Origin: Azoarcus sp. TTM-91
Lineage (GTDB): Bacteria; Pseudomonadota; Gammaproteobacteria; Burkholderiales; Rhodocyclaceae
Direction: 5' to 3'
Assembly (NCBI RefSeq): GCF_012911025.1
Contig: NZ_WUEI01000049.1
Coordinates: 1-32,473 of the forward strand
Length of the DNA stretch: 32,473 nt
Position 1 is the stretch's first letter. Every line of letters starts with the position of its first letter. The notes beneath the pieces are model-generated. The model was given only the letters and a program-made list of their open reading frames with translations, was not told the DNA's origin and did not search any database. A program made the position numbers and the translations under genes. Positions 15,310-27,410 of the stretch are shown here, piece by piece.

Positions 15310-15492
15310 TCAAAGATCCCGGCGGGCAGAGTCCAGCAAACCAGCGAAGCGTTCGGCGTCCCCGATCTCATTCGCCGCCAGCAGGGCAAGCTTGGTCAAG
15401 AAGCGCGGGACTTCGCCTTCGGGTACTGCATCGATGGCTTCGGCGAGGAGGTCGTAGATGCGCTCCAGATCGGGTATGGACAAGGCCTTCAT
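15310..15492 (-). CDS. DUF2783 small protein
   Basis: A 60-residue helical, acidic protein (LSIPDLERIYDLLAEAIDAV, then FLTKLALLAANEIGD). It fits the DUF2783 family, small proteins usually encoded beside flavoprotein monooxygenases of the aromatic hydroxylase type. Its ATG overlaps the monooxygenase stop by 4 nt (ATGA), so they are translated together, probably in similar amounts. A subunit or assembly role for the monooxygenase is inferred; no biochemical role is known to me. The gap to the next gene (15228-15309) shows no clear site. Confidence 0.8.
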   Translation of the reverse strand: MKALSIPDLERIYDLLAEAIDAVPEGEVPRFLTKLALLAANEIGDAERFAGLLDSARRDL

Positions 15493-17201
15493 GACGTGAA
15501 GCTCCGGTTGGAATGGCCGAGCGCCGCATTCAGGGCGGCCTCCAGTCGATCAGCCGACAGCGTCAGCCAGCGGGCGCAGACATGCTGGTCCGGCCGCAAC
15601 AGGTAGGCGGCACCGTCCACCGTCACGCCGAAGTGCTGCCGCAGGCGGCCTTCGCTGTCGGGCAGGATTTGGTCGGCCTCCACTGCACCGTTAACACCGC
15701 TTCGCTCGACCAACAACAATCGCAAGGGCACGCCACGCTGACGAAAGCTTGCCATGCAGGCCAACACTTCCGGCGTAGGTCCGGCGCCGAAGTAAAGCAG
15801 CTGGAAAGCCGGCCCCAGGTGGTCCAGCAGGAAAGCATCTCCGCCCAGCCGCAGGTCGGTGCAGGGCGCACCATGGCCGGGGCCGGCTTCGAACAGTGCA
15901 TCGTCGTCGCCAACGCAGTTGAGAGCGGAAGCGGCGTAGTCGTGGGCGCGGGAGGTGCGCCAGTGCAGCAGCGGGCGGACGAACTCCTCGCTCAACGCCA
16001 GGGACAATACCGCGTCCCGCAGCAGGCGGTAGCCGGGGCTGGGCGGCGTCATGAAGCGGGTGCTCTTGCCCGCCTCGTCGATGATCTCGCGTGCGGCGGC
16101 GACCCGCTCCTGGGAGTAGCTGGGCAGCAGGCCGGGGCCGGCGCAGCCGCGCAGTTCCAGCGCCAGTTTCCAAGCCAGATCGTGCGCATCCTGGAAGCCG
16201 GTGTTCGCCCCGCGCACGCCGAAGATGGGCAGCAGGTGGGCGGCGTCGCCGACGAAGGCCACCCGCCCATGCAGGTAGTCCGGCAAGGTCATCGCCCGCG
16301 CGGAATAGACCGAGCACCAGTCCAGTTCCCACTGCTGGCCGGCGGCGCCGACCAGGGCCAGCGCGGCGTCGATGCGGGACCTCAGCGCCGCCGGTGCCAG
16401 CGCCTCCTCGGCCGTCTCCCCTGGCGGCAGCTGGTAGTCCACCCGCCAGATGCCATCCGGCTCCCGGTGCATCAGCACCGTGTTGCCGGGATTCCAGGGC
16501 GGGTCGAAAAAGGCCAGGCGCTCGGTCGGCAAGTCCAGCTCCGCCCGGATGTCGGCGATGACGAAGCGCCCTTCGTAGGCCGTCCCCTCCATCTTCAGTC
16601 CCAGCAACTGGCGCAACGTGGAGCGCGCGCCGTCGGCCGCCGCCACCCACTGCGCGCGCAAGGCATAGTCGCCGGCGGGCGTCTCCACCGTCAGCCGCAC
16701 CCCGTCCTCGTCCTGGGCGATGGCGCTGACGCGGTTGCCCCAGCGCAGCTCGGCGTGGGGAGACTGCCCCAGCGCCTCGGCCAGATAGCGCTCCAGATAG
16801 GGCTGCTGCAGATTGGTCATCGGCAGGAAGCGCTGGTCGGCATCATGCGGCACGGCCATGCGGAACACCCGGCGGCCGCGGTAATAGGAATTACCGTAGC
16901 GCCACGGCAACCCCTTGGCCGCCACCCGCCCGGCCACGCCCAGCTGGTGCAGTATCTCCATGCTGCGGCGGGTGAAGACGATGGCGCGACTGCCTTCGGA
17001 AACCTGCCGCTCCGCCTCCAGCAGCACGCAGCGCACGCCGTGGCGAGCCAGGTCCAGCGCCAGCGCCAGGCCGATGGGCCCGCCGCCGACGATGGCGACC
17101 TGCACTTCTTCCTCCACCTCATGCGCGGATGGCAGCCAGGCAGGATGAACGCGATAGTCGAAGTAGAGCGAGGCCCGGGGTTGGGCTTCCGGCTGGTGCA
17201 T
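15489..17201 (-). CDS. Class A FAD-dependent aromatic monooxygenase
   Basis: A 570-residue flavoprotein of the phenol hydroxylase/TfdB/MhpA type, which inserts one oxygen into an aromatic ring using NAD(P)H. The FAD dinucleotide fold is at VAIVGGGPIGLALALDLARHG (around 35-55). The DG motif that contacts both FAD and NADPH is at AADGARSTLRQLL (around 190), and the GD motif is VAFVGDAAHLLPIFGVRGAN (around 315-335). The C-terminal ~120 residues resemble the thioredoxin-like extension of this subgroup (FQLLYFGAGPTPE, LRPDQHVCARW). A perfect AAGGAGG lies just upstream of the ATG. No ring-cleavage genes are nearby, so the substrate cannot be guessed. A perfect palindrome lies 69-86 nt upstream. Confidence 0.88.
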   Translation of the reverse strand: MHQPEAQPRASLYFDYRVHPAWLPSAHEVEEEVQVAIVGGGPIGLALALDLARHGVRCVLLEAERQVSEGSRAIVFTRRSMEILHQLGVAGRVAAKGLPWRYGNSYYRGRRVFRMAVPHDADQRFLPMTNLQQPYLERYLAEALGQSPHAELRWGNRVSAIAQDEDGVRLTVETPAGDYALRAQWVAAADGARSTLRQLLGLKMEGTAYEGRFVIADIRAELDLPTERLAFFDPPWNPGNTVLMHREPDGIWRVDYQLPPGETAEEALAPAALRSRIDAALALVGAAGQQWELDWCSVYSARAMTLPDYLHGRVAFVGDAAHLLPIFGVRGANTGFQDAHDLAWKLALELRGCAGPGLLPSYSQERVAAAREIIDEAGKSTRFMTPPSPGYRLLRDAVLSLALSEEFVRPLLHWRTSRAHDYAASALNCVGDDDALFEAGPGHGAPCTDLRLGGDAFLLDHLGPAFQLLYFGAGPTPEVLACMASFRQRGVPLRLLLVERSGVNGAVEADQILPDSEGRLRQHFGVTVDGAAYLLRPDQHVCARWLTLSADRLEAALNAALGHSNRSFTS

Positions 17202-17243
17202 GCGCCTTTCCTCCTTGAACGCCGCCAGGCGGCGAGGAAGGAC

Positions 17244-17287
17244 ATGCTAGAACGCCGGCGGAGGCGGACTGTCCCCAATTGGGGACA
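17244..17287 (-). promoter_or_regulatory. 18-bp perfect palindrome and weak -10 upstream of the monooxygenase
   Basis: TGTCCCCAATTGGGGACA (17270-17287) is a perfect inverted repeat. A possible -10 (TAGCAT, 17249-17244 on the minus strand) lies between it and the monooxygenase ATG. If that -10 is used, the palindrome is centred near -41.5, where class II activators bind. An 18-bp dyad is also the size of many LuxR-family boxes, and a LuxR-type gene lies in the same cluster. The -35 is not recognisable, as is common at activator-dependent promoters. The palindrome could instead be a dispersed genomic repeat. Confidence 0.45.
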
Positions 17288-17313
17288 AGCGAGCCCCCTG
17301 GTGGAAGCCTCTT

Positions 17314-18066
17314 CTAGCCCACCAGCGCGTCCCACAGCAGCTTGAGCCCGGACAGGCCCAGCATCGCGGTGGCGAACAGGTAGAAGGGGCGCTCCGGGAT
17401 CCGCGCCAGCAGCGCCATGCCCAGCCGCACGCCTATCGGCACCAGCGGCAGCAGGATGGCGGACATCAGCAGGCTTTCGCGGGAGAACAGCCCCAGGCCG
17501 ATGTAAAACGGCAGCTTTGCCAGGTTGATGACGGCAAAGAAGAACACCGAGGTGGCGACGAAGACTTCGCGCGGCAACTTGCGCCCCAGCAGGTAGATCA
17601 GCAGCGGCGGGCCGCCAGCGTGGGACAGCGTGCTGGTGAAGCCTGCGCCGGCACCGCACAGCCATGCCCAGGCACCCGGACGGCCATCGGCAGCTACCGC
17701 CACCCCAGGCCGCCGCAGCAGGCGATCCAGCGCGAACGCCACCGCGATCAGGCCCAGCGCGCCCTTGACCATGCGCTCCGACATCACGCCGAAGGCCAGC
17801 GTGCCGAGCAGGATGCCCAGCACCGCCGCAGGAATCAGCACCCGCAGCTCGGCCCAATCCGCCTTGCCACGCCAGGCGCGGATGCCGAACAGATCCATGG
17901 CGATGAGGATGGGCAGCACCACCGCCACCGCATCGTGGGGCGAGATCCACATCGACATGAAAGGCACCGCCAGCCCGCCCAGCGCGCCACCCAGTCCGGA
18001 CTTGGAGATGCCGGTGAGCAGGATGGCGATGATGGTGACGATCCAGCCGCTGACACCCAGTTCCAA
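17314..18066 (-). CDS. TauE/SafE-family membrane transporter
   Basis: An integral membrane protein of 250 residues with about seven to eight hydrophobic segments, beginning SGWIVTIIAILLTGISKSGL and including AGFTSTLSHAGGPPLLIYLL, the conserved GPP-containing helix of TauE/SafE (sulfite or organic anion exporter) proteins. I start it at the TTG at 18066, 8 nt after GGGAG. A longer in-frame TTG at 18108 falls in the T-run of the gltD terminator and is unlikely. It is on the same strand as gltD but behind that terminator, so it needs its own promoter, which I cannot point to. The substrate is unknown; the neighbouring monooxygenase suggests an organic acid, by inference only. Confidence 0.85.
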   Translation of the reverse strand: MELGVSGWIVTIIAILLTGISKSGLGGALGGLAVPFMSMWISPHDAVAVVLPILIAMDLFGIRAWRGKADWAELRVLIPAAVLGILLGTLAFGVMSERMVKGALGLIAVAFALDRLLRRPGVAVAADGRPGAWAWLCGAGAGFTSTLSHAGGPPLLIYLLGRKLPREVFVATSVFFFAVINLAKLPFYIGLGLFSRESLLMSAILLPLVPIGVRLGMALLARIPERPFYLFATAMLGLSGLKLLWDALVG

Positions 18067-18100
18067 GCCATCTGCTCCCGCTGCAGCGCTTTCGCGCCTC

Positions 18101-18132
18101 AAAAACAAGAAGGCGACCTTGCGGCCGCCTTC
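18101..18132 (-). terminator. Intrinsic terminator after gltD
   Basis: On the minus strand GAAGGCG and CGCCTTC pair around a 10-nt loop and are followed by TTGTTTTTG. It lies about 35 nt past the gltD stop codon and ends the gltBD transcript. Confidence 0.8.
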
Positions 18133-18166
18133 CCTTGCCTGATGCCGGCGACGAAACCTGCCCCGC

Positions 18167-19630
18167 TCAGCGCGGCAGTACGCTCTCGCCCATCAGGAAC
18201 TCGTCCACCGCGCGGGCGCACTGGCGGCCTTCCCGGATCGCCCACACCACCAGCGACTGGCCCCGGCGCACATCGCCGGCGGCGAACACCTTGTCCACGC
18301 TGGTGGCGTAGCAGCCGGCGCCGTCGGTTGTGGCCTTGGCGTTGCCACGCGCATCCTTGGCGACACCGAAGGCATCCAGCACGCCGCCCACCGGATTGGT
18401 GAAGCCCATGGCGAAGAACACCAAATCGGCCTTGATCTCGAACTCGGAACCCGGCACCTCGCTCATCTTGCCGTCCTTCCACTCCAGGCGGACAGCCTTC
18501 AACGCGGTCACCTTGCCGTTCTCGCCGATGAATTCCTTGGTGGCGACGGCGAAGTCGCGCTCGCAGCCTTCCTCGTGGGAGCTGGAGGTGCGCAGCTTAG
18601 TCGGCCAGTACGGCCAGGTCAGCGGCTTGTTCTCCTGCTCCGGCGGCATCGGCATCAACTCGAACTGGGTCACCGAGGCCGCGCCATGGCGGTTGGAGGT
18701 GCCAACGCAGTCGGAACCGGTGTCGCCACCGCCGATCACCACCACATGCTTGCCCTTGGCGGAGATGGGGTTCGGACGGTCGCCCGCCACTTCCTTGTTC
18801 TGCGGAATCAGGAACTCCAGCGCGAAATGCACGCCGGCCAGGTCGCGGCCCGGCACCGGCAGGTCGCGCGGCACTTCGGAACCGCCGGCCAGCACCACCG
18901 CGTCGAATTCCTTCTTCAGATCGTCGGCGGAGATGACTTCCTTGGCGTCGTTGAAGATGCCGGCAGGCATTTCCTTGGTGCCGACCAGCACGCCGGTGCG
19001 GAACACCACGCCCTCTGCCTTCATCTGCTCGGCGCGGCGGTCGATCAGGCCCTTCTCCATCTTGAAGTCGGGAATGCCGTAGCGCAGCAGGCCGCCGACG
19101 CGGTCGTTCTTCTCGAACACGGTCACGTCATGACCGGCGCGCGCCAGTTGCTGGGCAGCGGCCAGGCCGGCCGGGCCGGAGCCGACCACCGCGACCTTCT
19201 TGCCCGTCTTGACGGCGGCCGGCTGCGGCTTGACCCAGCCTTCTTCCCACGCCTTGTCGATGATGGCGTGCTCGATCGACTTGATGCCAACCGGGTCGGA
19301 GTTGATGTTCAGCGTGCACGCCGCCTCACAGGGCGCCGGACAGATGCGGCCGGTGAACTCCGGGAAGTTGTTGGTGGAATGCAGCACCTCGATGGCTTCG
19401 CGCCAGTTGCCGCGATACACCAGGTCGTTCCAGTCCGGAATGATGTTGTTCACCGGGCAGCCGTTGTTGCAGAACGGGATGCCGCAGTCCATGCAGCGCG
19501 CGCCCTGAACCGCAGCCTGCGCGTCATCCAGGCGGAGCACGAACTCCTTGTAGGACTTCAGGCGCTCGTCGACCGAGGCATAGGCCTCGGACAGACGCTG
19601 GTGTTCGAGAAAACCTGTGGGCTTGCCCAT
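18167..19630 (-). CDS. gltD: Glutamate synthase (NADPH) small subunit
   Basis: GltD passes electrons from NADPH through FAD and iron-sulfur clusters to GltB. The 487 residues match the family. The N-terminal ferredoxin-like domain has two cysteine groups: C46, C49, C54, C58 ([13 protein letters not shown]) and C97, C101, C105 (CPAPCEAAC). The FAD-binding fold is [18 protein letters not shown] (146-163), and the NADPH-binding fold is [20 protein letters not shown] near 290. The end [20 protein letters not shown] is also typical. It starts 4 nt after the gltB stop codon, so the subunits are made from one message, and it is followed by an intrinsic terminator. Confidence 0.97.
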   Translation of the reverse strand: MGKPTGFLEHQRLSEAYASVDERLKSYKEFVLRLDDAQAAVQGARCMDCGIPFCNNGCPVNNIIPDWNDLVYRGNWREAIEVLHSTNNFPEFTGRICPAPCEAACTLNINSDPVGIKSIEHAIIDKAWEEGWVKPQPAAVKTGKKVAVVGSGPAGLAAAQQLARAGHDVTVFEKNDRVGGLLRYGIPDFKMEKGLIDRRAEQMKAEGVVFRTGVLVGTKEMPAGIFNDAKEVISADDLKKEFDAVVLAGGSEVPRDLPVPGRDLAGVHFALEFLIPQNKEVAGDRPNPISAKGKHVVVIGGGDTGSDCVGTSNRHGAASVTQFELMPMPPEQENKPLTWPYWPTKLRTSSSHEEGCERDFAVATKEFIGENGKVTALKAVRLEWKDGKMSEVPGSEFEIKADLVFFAMGFTNPVGGVLDAFGVAKDARGNAKATTDGAGCYATSVDKVFAAGDVRRGQSLVVWAIREGRQCARAVDEFLMGESVLPR

Positions 19631-19634
19631 ATTC

Positions 19635-24308
<4,674 letters not shown>

Positions 24309-24335
24309 CTCGTTCTTCCTCGAAACAACACGTTC

Positions 24336-24418
24336 GCCGGACTGGAACCGGCGCGGTTCGGGCGGCACGGCGCAAGGCGCCGCACGCTCTCCAAACCCGC
24401 ACGCTATGAAACGTGCGG
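24336..24418 (-). promoter_or_regulatory. Structured 5' leader of gltB
   Basis: Between the terminator and the gltB ribosome binding site three hairpins follow one another: 24397-24418 (7-bp stem CCGCACG/CGTGCGG), 24368-24382 (CGGCGC/GCGCCG, 3-nt loop) and 24336-24352 (GCCGG/CCGGC). The middle one repeats the decamer GCCTTGCGCC (minus strand) that also occurs in the terminator loop upstream. No known riboswitch class is recognised. Confidence 0.4.
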
Positions 24419-24423
24419 ACATC

Positions 24424-24452
24424 AAAAAAGCCGGGCGCAAGGCACACCGGCT
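24424..24452 (-). terminator. Intrinsic terminator or attenuator between dgt and gltB
   Basis: On the minus strand AGCCGG, a 12-nt loop and CCGGCT are followed by TTTTTTGAT. It lies about 145 nt after the dgt stop codon. Because a good promoter lies upstream of it, at 24510-24538, it may act in the gltB leader as well as ending the aroK-aroB-dgt transcript. Another perfect 6-bp hairpin (GCGACC/GGTCGC, 24457-24484) comes just before it. Confidence 0.8.
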
Positions 24453-24509
24453 CTACGCGACCGGGGCACAGGGCGAGGGGTCGCTACGAACACTTCAGGC
24501 GGATTGACG

Positions 24510-24538
24510 AATATACCCGTGCAAAACCCGTGACTCAA
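24510..24538 (-). promoter_or_regulatory. Promoter candidate for gltBD
   Basis: On the minus strand TTGAGT (24538-24533), a 17-nt spacer and TATATT (24515-24510) form a good sigma-70 type promoter. A start near 24503 would give a leader of about 195 nt that includes the terminator hairpin at 24424-24452. No comparable promoter is visible between that terminator and gltB. The region 24539-24594 up to dgt shows nothing else. Confidence 0.55.
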
Positions 24539-24594
24539 GCAGTTTTTGCGCCGCCGCAAGACCTCCAGGCAGCAGAAAATTCGGCACACGGCGC

Positions 24595-25725
24595 TCAGTA
24601 GATTTCGCCGACGGCGAACAGCCGGCGATGCTCCTTCATCGCGTAACGGTCGGTCATGCCCGCGATGTAGTCGGCAATGGCACGCGGTTTGTCGATACGG
24701 GCGCGCTCCTGATACTGCGGCGGCAACAGGCGCGCATCCGCCATGAAGGCCTCGAAGAGATCACTGATGATGCGTTTGGCCTTATCGGTCATTCGCAACA
24801 CCTGGTAATGCCAGTAGAGCTGCTCGCGAAGAAAGACCTTCAAACCCTGCAGCCTGGGCTTGAGACCTTCGGAGTAGGCAACGAGCCGCCCTGCAGTGCG
24901 GACATCGTCCAGCGTTTCCACACGCGCGCCGGCGATATTGGCGCGGGTCTGCTCGATCAGGTCCAAGGCCATCGCGTTGATCATCCGCCGGATGGTTTCG
25001 TAGATCAGCTTGCGGCCATTCAGACCCGGCCACTCCGCCTCCACTGCCCGGCGCTGCTCGGCGAAGACGTCCACCTCGCCCAGTTGCTCCAGCGTAATCA
25101 GGCCTGAGCGCAGCCCGTCGTCCACATCATGATTGTTGTAGGCGATTTCGTCGGCCAGATTGGCCAGCTGGGCCTCGATCGAGGGCTGCGTGCCGTCGAG
25201 GAAGCGCCGCCCCAGCTCGCCGAGCAACTCTGCATTCGGCCTGGAGCAGTGCTTGAGAATGCCCTCCCGCGTCTCGTACGTCAGGTTGAGCCCCTCGAAG
25301 GCGGCGTAGCGCTCCTCCAGCAGATCGACCGTACGCAAGGACTGCAGATTGTGCTCGAAACCGCCATACGCCTTCATGCAGGCATTGAGTGCATCCTGCC
25401 CCGCGTGCCCGAAGGGAGTGTGTCCCAGGTCGTGGGCCAGCGCGATTGCCTCCGCCAGATCCTCGTTCAACCTCAGCGCACGCGCCAGGCTGCGGGTGAG
25501 TTGAGCAACCTCGATGCTATGAGTCAGCCGGGTCCGAAACAGGTCGCCTTCGTGATTCACGAAGACCTGCGTCTTGTACTCGAGCCGGCGAAATGCGGTG
25601 CAGTGGATGATGCGATCCCGATCGCGCTGGAAAGCCCCTCGCGCTGCGGGTGGCGGCTCAGCATGGGCCCGGCCGCGGGAATTGGCCTCGGTCACCGCAT
25701 AGGTGGCAAGGCCCTCGGCGCTCAT
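24595..25725 (-). CDS. dgt: dGTPase-like HD-domain deoxynucleotide triphosphohydrolase
   Basis: A 376-residue enzyme of the Dgt family that cleaves dNTPs (usually dGTP) to the nucleoside and triphosphate, helping to balance dNTP pools. The HD metal site is complete: His69 in THSIEVAQ, His98-Asp99 in [11 protein letters not shown], and the later Asp in [29 protein letters not shown] (45-55) and [10 protein letters not shown] are typical of this bacterial subgroup. Its ATG overlaps the aroB stop by 4 nt, so it is the last gene of an aroK-aroB-dgt operon, an order common in beta-proteobacteria. Substrate range cannot be told from sequence. Confidence 0.93.
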   Translation of the reverse strand: MSAEGLATYAVTEANSRGRAHAEPPPAARGAFQRDRDRIIHCTAFRRLEYKTQVFVNHEGDLFRTRLTHSIEVAQLTRSLARALRLNEDLAEAIALAHDLGHTPFGHAGQDALNACMKAYGGFEHNLQSLRTVDLLEERYAAFEGLNLTYETREGILKHCSRPNAELLGELGRRFLDGTQPSIEAQLANLADEIAYNNHDVDDGLRSGLITLEQLGEVDVFAEQRRAVEAEWPGLNGRKLIYETIRRMINAMALDLIEQTRANIAGARVETLDDVRTAGRLVAYSEGLKPRLQGLKVFLREQLYWHYQVLRMTDKAKRIISDLFEAFMADARLLPPQYQERARIDKPRAIADYIAGMTDRYAMKEHRRLFAVGEIY

Positions 25726-26804
25726 CGGCAGCGCCCCTCGATGGCTGCCGCGATGTCAGCTTGGGCTGCCTCTCCATGAACCACCGCAGCCCCCACTGCC
25801 TTGAGCAGGACCAGACGCAGGCGCCCCGCCTCCACCTTCTTGTCGTGCGACATCAACTCCAGGTAGCGCTCCACGCCCAACCGCGGCCCCACAGTCGGCA
25901 ACCCCGCACGAATGAAAAGCCCCTCGATTCTCGCGATGTCGGCGTCAGTCAACCAACCCAACCGTCGCGACAACTCAGCGGCCATCATGGTACCCGCTGC
26001 TATCGCCTCCCCGTGCAACCACTCGCCGTACCCCAGCCCGGTCTCTATGGCGTGGCCGAATGTGTGGCCAAGATTGAGCAGCGCCCGTTCCCCCTGTTCG
26101 GTCTCGTCCGCCGCCACCACTTCCGCCTTGTTGGCGCAGGAACGCTCGATCGCGAAAGCCAGCGCTTCCGGCTCACGCATCAGCACGCGTTCTATGTTGC
26201 TTTCCAGCCACTCGAAGAAGCCCGGATCACGAATCAGACCGTACTTGATGACCTCCGCGAGGCCAGCGGTCAATTCCCGCGGAGGCAGGGTGCTCAATAC
26301 GTCGGTATCCGCCAGCACCAGCCGGGGCTGGTAAAAGGCGCCGATCATGTTCTTGCCACGCGGGTGATTGATCGCAGTCTTCCCGCCCACCGAGGAATCG
26401 ACCTGGGACAAGAGCGTCGTCGGAATCTGTACGAAGGGCATCCCGCGCTGGTAACAAGCAGCGGCAAAGCCGCCCATGTCGCCCACTACACCGCCGCCAA
26501 GTGCGATCAGGGTGGTTGAGCGCTCGCAACGCTGCTCCAGCAGCATGTCGAACACCAGGTTCAGCGTCGGCCAGTCCTTGTTCGCCTCGCCATCCGGCAG
26601 GACTACCTGGCAAACGCGTATCCCCTGCGCCTCCAGCGCATCGCGAAGCTTGCCCAAGTAGAGCGGCCCCACGACATCGTTGGTGACGATGGCAACCCGC
26701 GGCGTCTTCAGATGAGGCAGGATCAGCCGGACACGCTCAAGCAGGCCACGGCCGATATGAATCGGATAACTACGCTCGCCGAGCGCCACATTCAGTGTAT
26801 GCAT
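25722..26804 (-). CDS. aroB: 3-dehydroquinate synthase
   Basis: AroB closes the ring of DAHP to 3-dehydroquinate, the second shikimate step, using NAD+ and a divalent metal. The 360-residue protein shows PDGEANKDW (70-78), the NAD site [13 protein letters not shown] (103-115), the [20 protein letters not shown] block (127-146) with [10 protein letters not shown] (151-160), and metal ligands in AEVIKYGLI and [12 protein letters not shown]. The first 13 nt overlap the end of aroK and its last 4 overlap dgt, so the three are one operon. Confidence 0.97.
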   Translation of the reverse strand: MHTLNVALGERSYPIHIGRGLLERVRLILPHLKTPRVAIVTNDVVGPLYLGKLRDALEAQGIRVCQVVLPDGEANKDWPTLNLVFDMLLEQRCERSTTLIALGGGVVGDMGGFAAACYQRGMPFVQIPTTLLSQVDSSVGGKTAINHPRGKNMIGAFYQPRLVLADTDVLSTLPPRELTAGLAEVIKYGLIRDPGFFEWLESNIERVLMREPEALAFAIERSCANKAEVVAADETEQGERALLNLGHTFGHAIETGLGYGEWLHGEAIAAGTMMAAELSRRLGWLTDADIARIEGLFIRAGLPTVGPRLGVERYLELMSHDKKVEAGRLRLVLLKAVGAAVVHGEAAQADIAAAIEGRCR

Positions 26805-27340
26805 ATCGTTTTACGAAGCGTCGGCAACGCCTTCTCGATCTGGCGCACCATGGAATTCGGATTGCAGCGGCCGCCGTCTACGACGATGTCAGCCACCTGG
26901 CGATAAAGCGGGTCGCGGATCGCGTATAGCTCCTCGATGCGCGCTCGAGGATTCTCCACGTTCAGCAGCGGACGATTGCGATCGTTGCGGGTACGCTCCC
27001 ACAGTATCTGCGGAGCAACATTCAGATAGACGACGATCCCGCGCTGCATGAGCATCTCGCGGTTCTTCTCATCCAGCACCGCACCACCGCCGGTAGCGAT
27101 GATGATGTCGGCTTCTCGGGTCAATTCGTCTATCACCTGGGTTTCACGGCGGCGGAAACCGGCTTCACCTTCGATCTCGAATATCGTGGGTATGGTCACG
27201 CCGGTGCGGGCGATGATCTCGTGGTCGCAGTCTACGAAGCGCACGCCACGCCGCTTCGCCAGCTCCCGTCCGATGGTGGTCTTGCCGGCGCCCATCATGC
27301 CGATCAGTATCAAGCAAGTCACATGAAACCCGATGGCCAT
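26792..27340 (-). CDS. aroK: Shikimate kinase
   Basis: AroK phosphorylates shikimate at the 3-hydroxyl with ATP. The 182-residue length is normal. The P-loop is GMMGAGKTT (14-22), the shikimate-binding Asp is in FVDCDHEI (35-42), and the other binding motifs are GFRRRE (61-66) and ATGGGAVL (82-89); the lid has RNDRNRPLL. The gene follows pilQ but is separated from it by an intrinsic terminator. An extended -10 box directly before that hairpin probably starts a separate aroK-aroB-dgt transcript. It overlaps aroB by 13 nt. Confidence 0.97.
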   Translation of the reverse strand: MAIGFHVTCLILIGMMGAGKTTIGRELAKRRGVRFVDCDHEIIARTGVTIPTIFEIEGEAGFRRRETQVIDELTREADIIIATGGGAVLDEKNREMLMQRGIVVYLNVAPQILWERTRNDRNRPLLNVENPRARIEELYAIRDPLYRQVADIVVDGGRCNPNSMVRQIEKALPTLRKTICIH

Positions 27341-27345
27341 CCGTT

Positions 27346-27387
27346 AAAAACCAAGGGCGGCAGCCCCTGCAGGAGCAACCGCCCTTG
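27346..27387 (-). terminator. Intrinsic terminator between pilQ and aroK
   Basis: On the minus strand CAAGGGCGG and CCGCCCTTG pair around an 18-nt loop, followed by GTTTTTAAC. It begins 23 nt after the pilQ stop codon and would end the pil transcript. Confidence 0.8.
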
Positions 27388-27388
27388 A

Positions 27389-27397
27389 ATTGTAGCA
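27389..27397 (-). promoter_or_regulatory. Extended -10 candidate for aroK
   Basis: TGCTACAAT on the minus strand is an extended -10 (TGn + TACAAT, 5 of 6). A start about 7 nt downstream (near 27382) would fall inside the first arm of the terminator hairpin, so this transcript would lack half the stem and escape termination. The -35 is weak, as allowed for extended -10 promoters. Confidence 0.4.
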
Positions 27398-27410
27398 GCG
27401 ACGGATGAGC

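Noticed and set aside
18067..18108. Longer N-terminus for the TauE-type transporter from TTG 18108
   Set aside because: That TTG lies in the T-run of the gltD terminator and has no ribosome binding site; TTG 18066 has GGGAG at good spacing and starts directly at the first membrane helix.
24309..24440. Extended gltB start 44 codons upstream
   Set aside because: The extension runs through the terminator and hairpins and would move the catalytic cysteine too far from the N-terminus.
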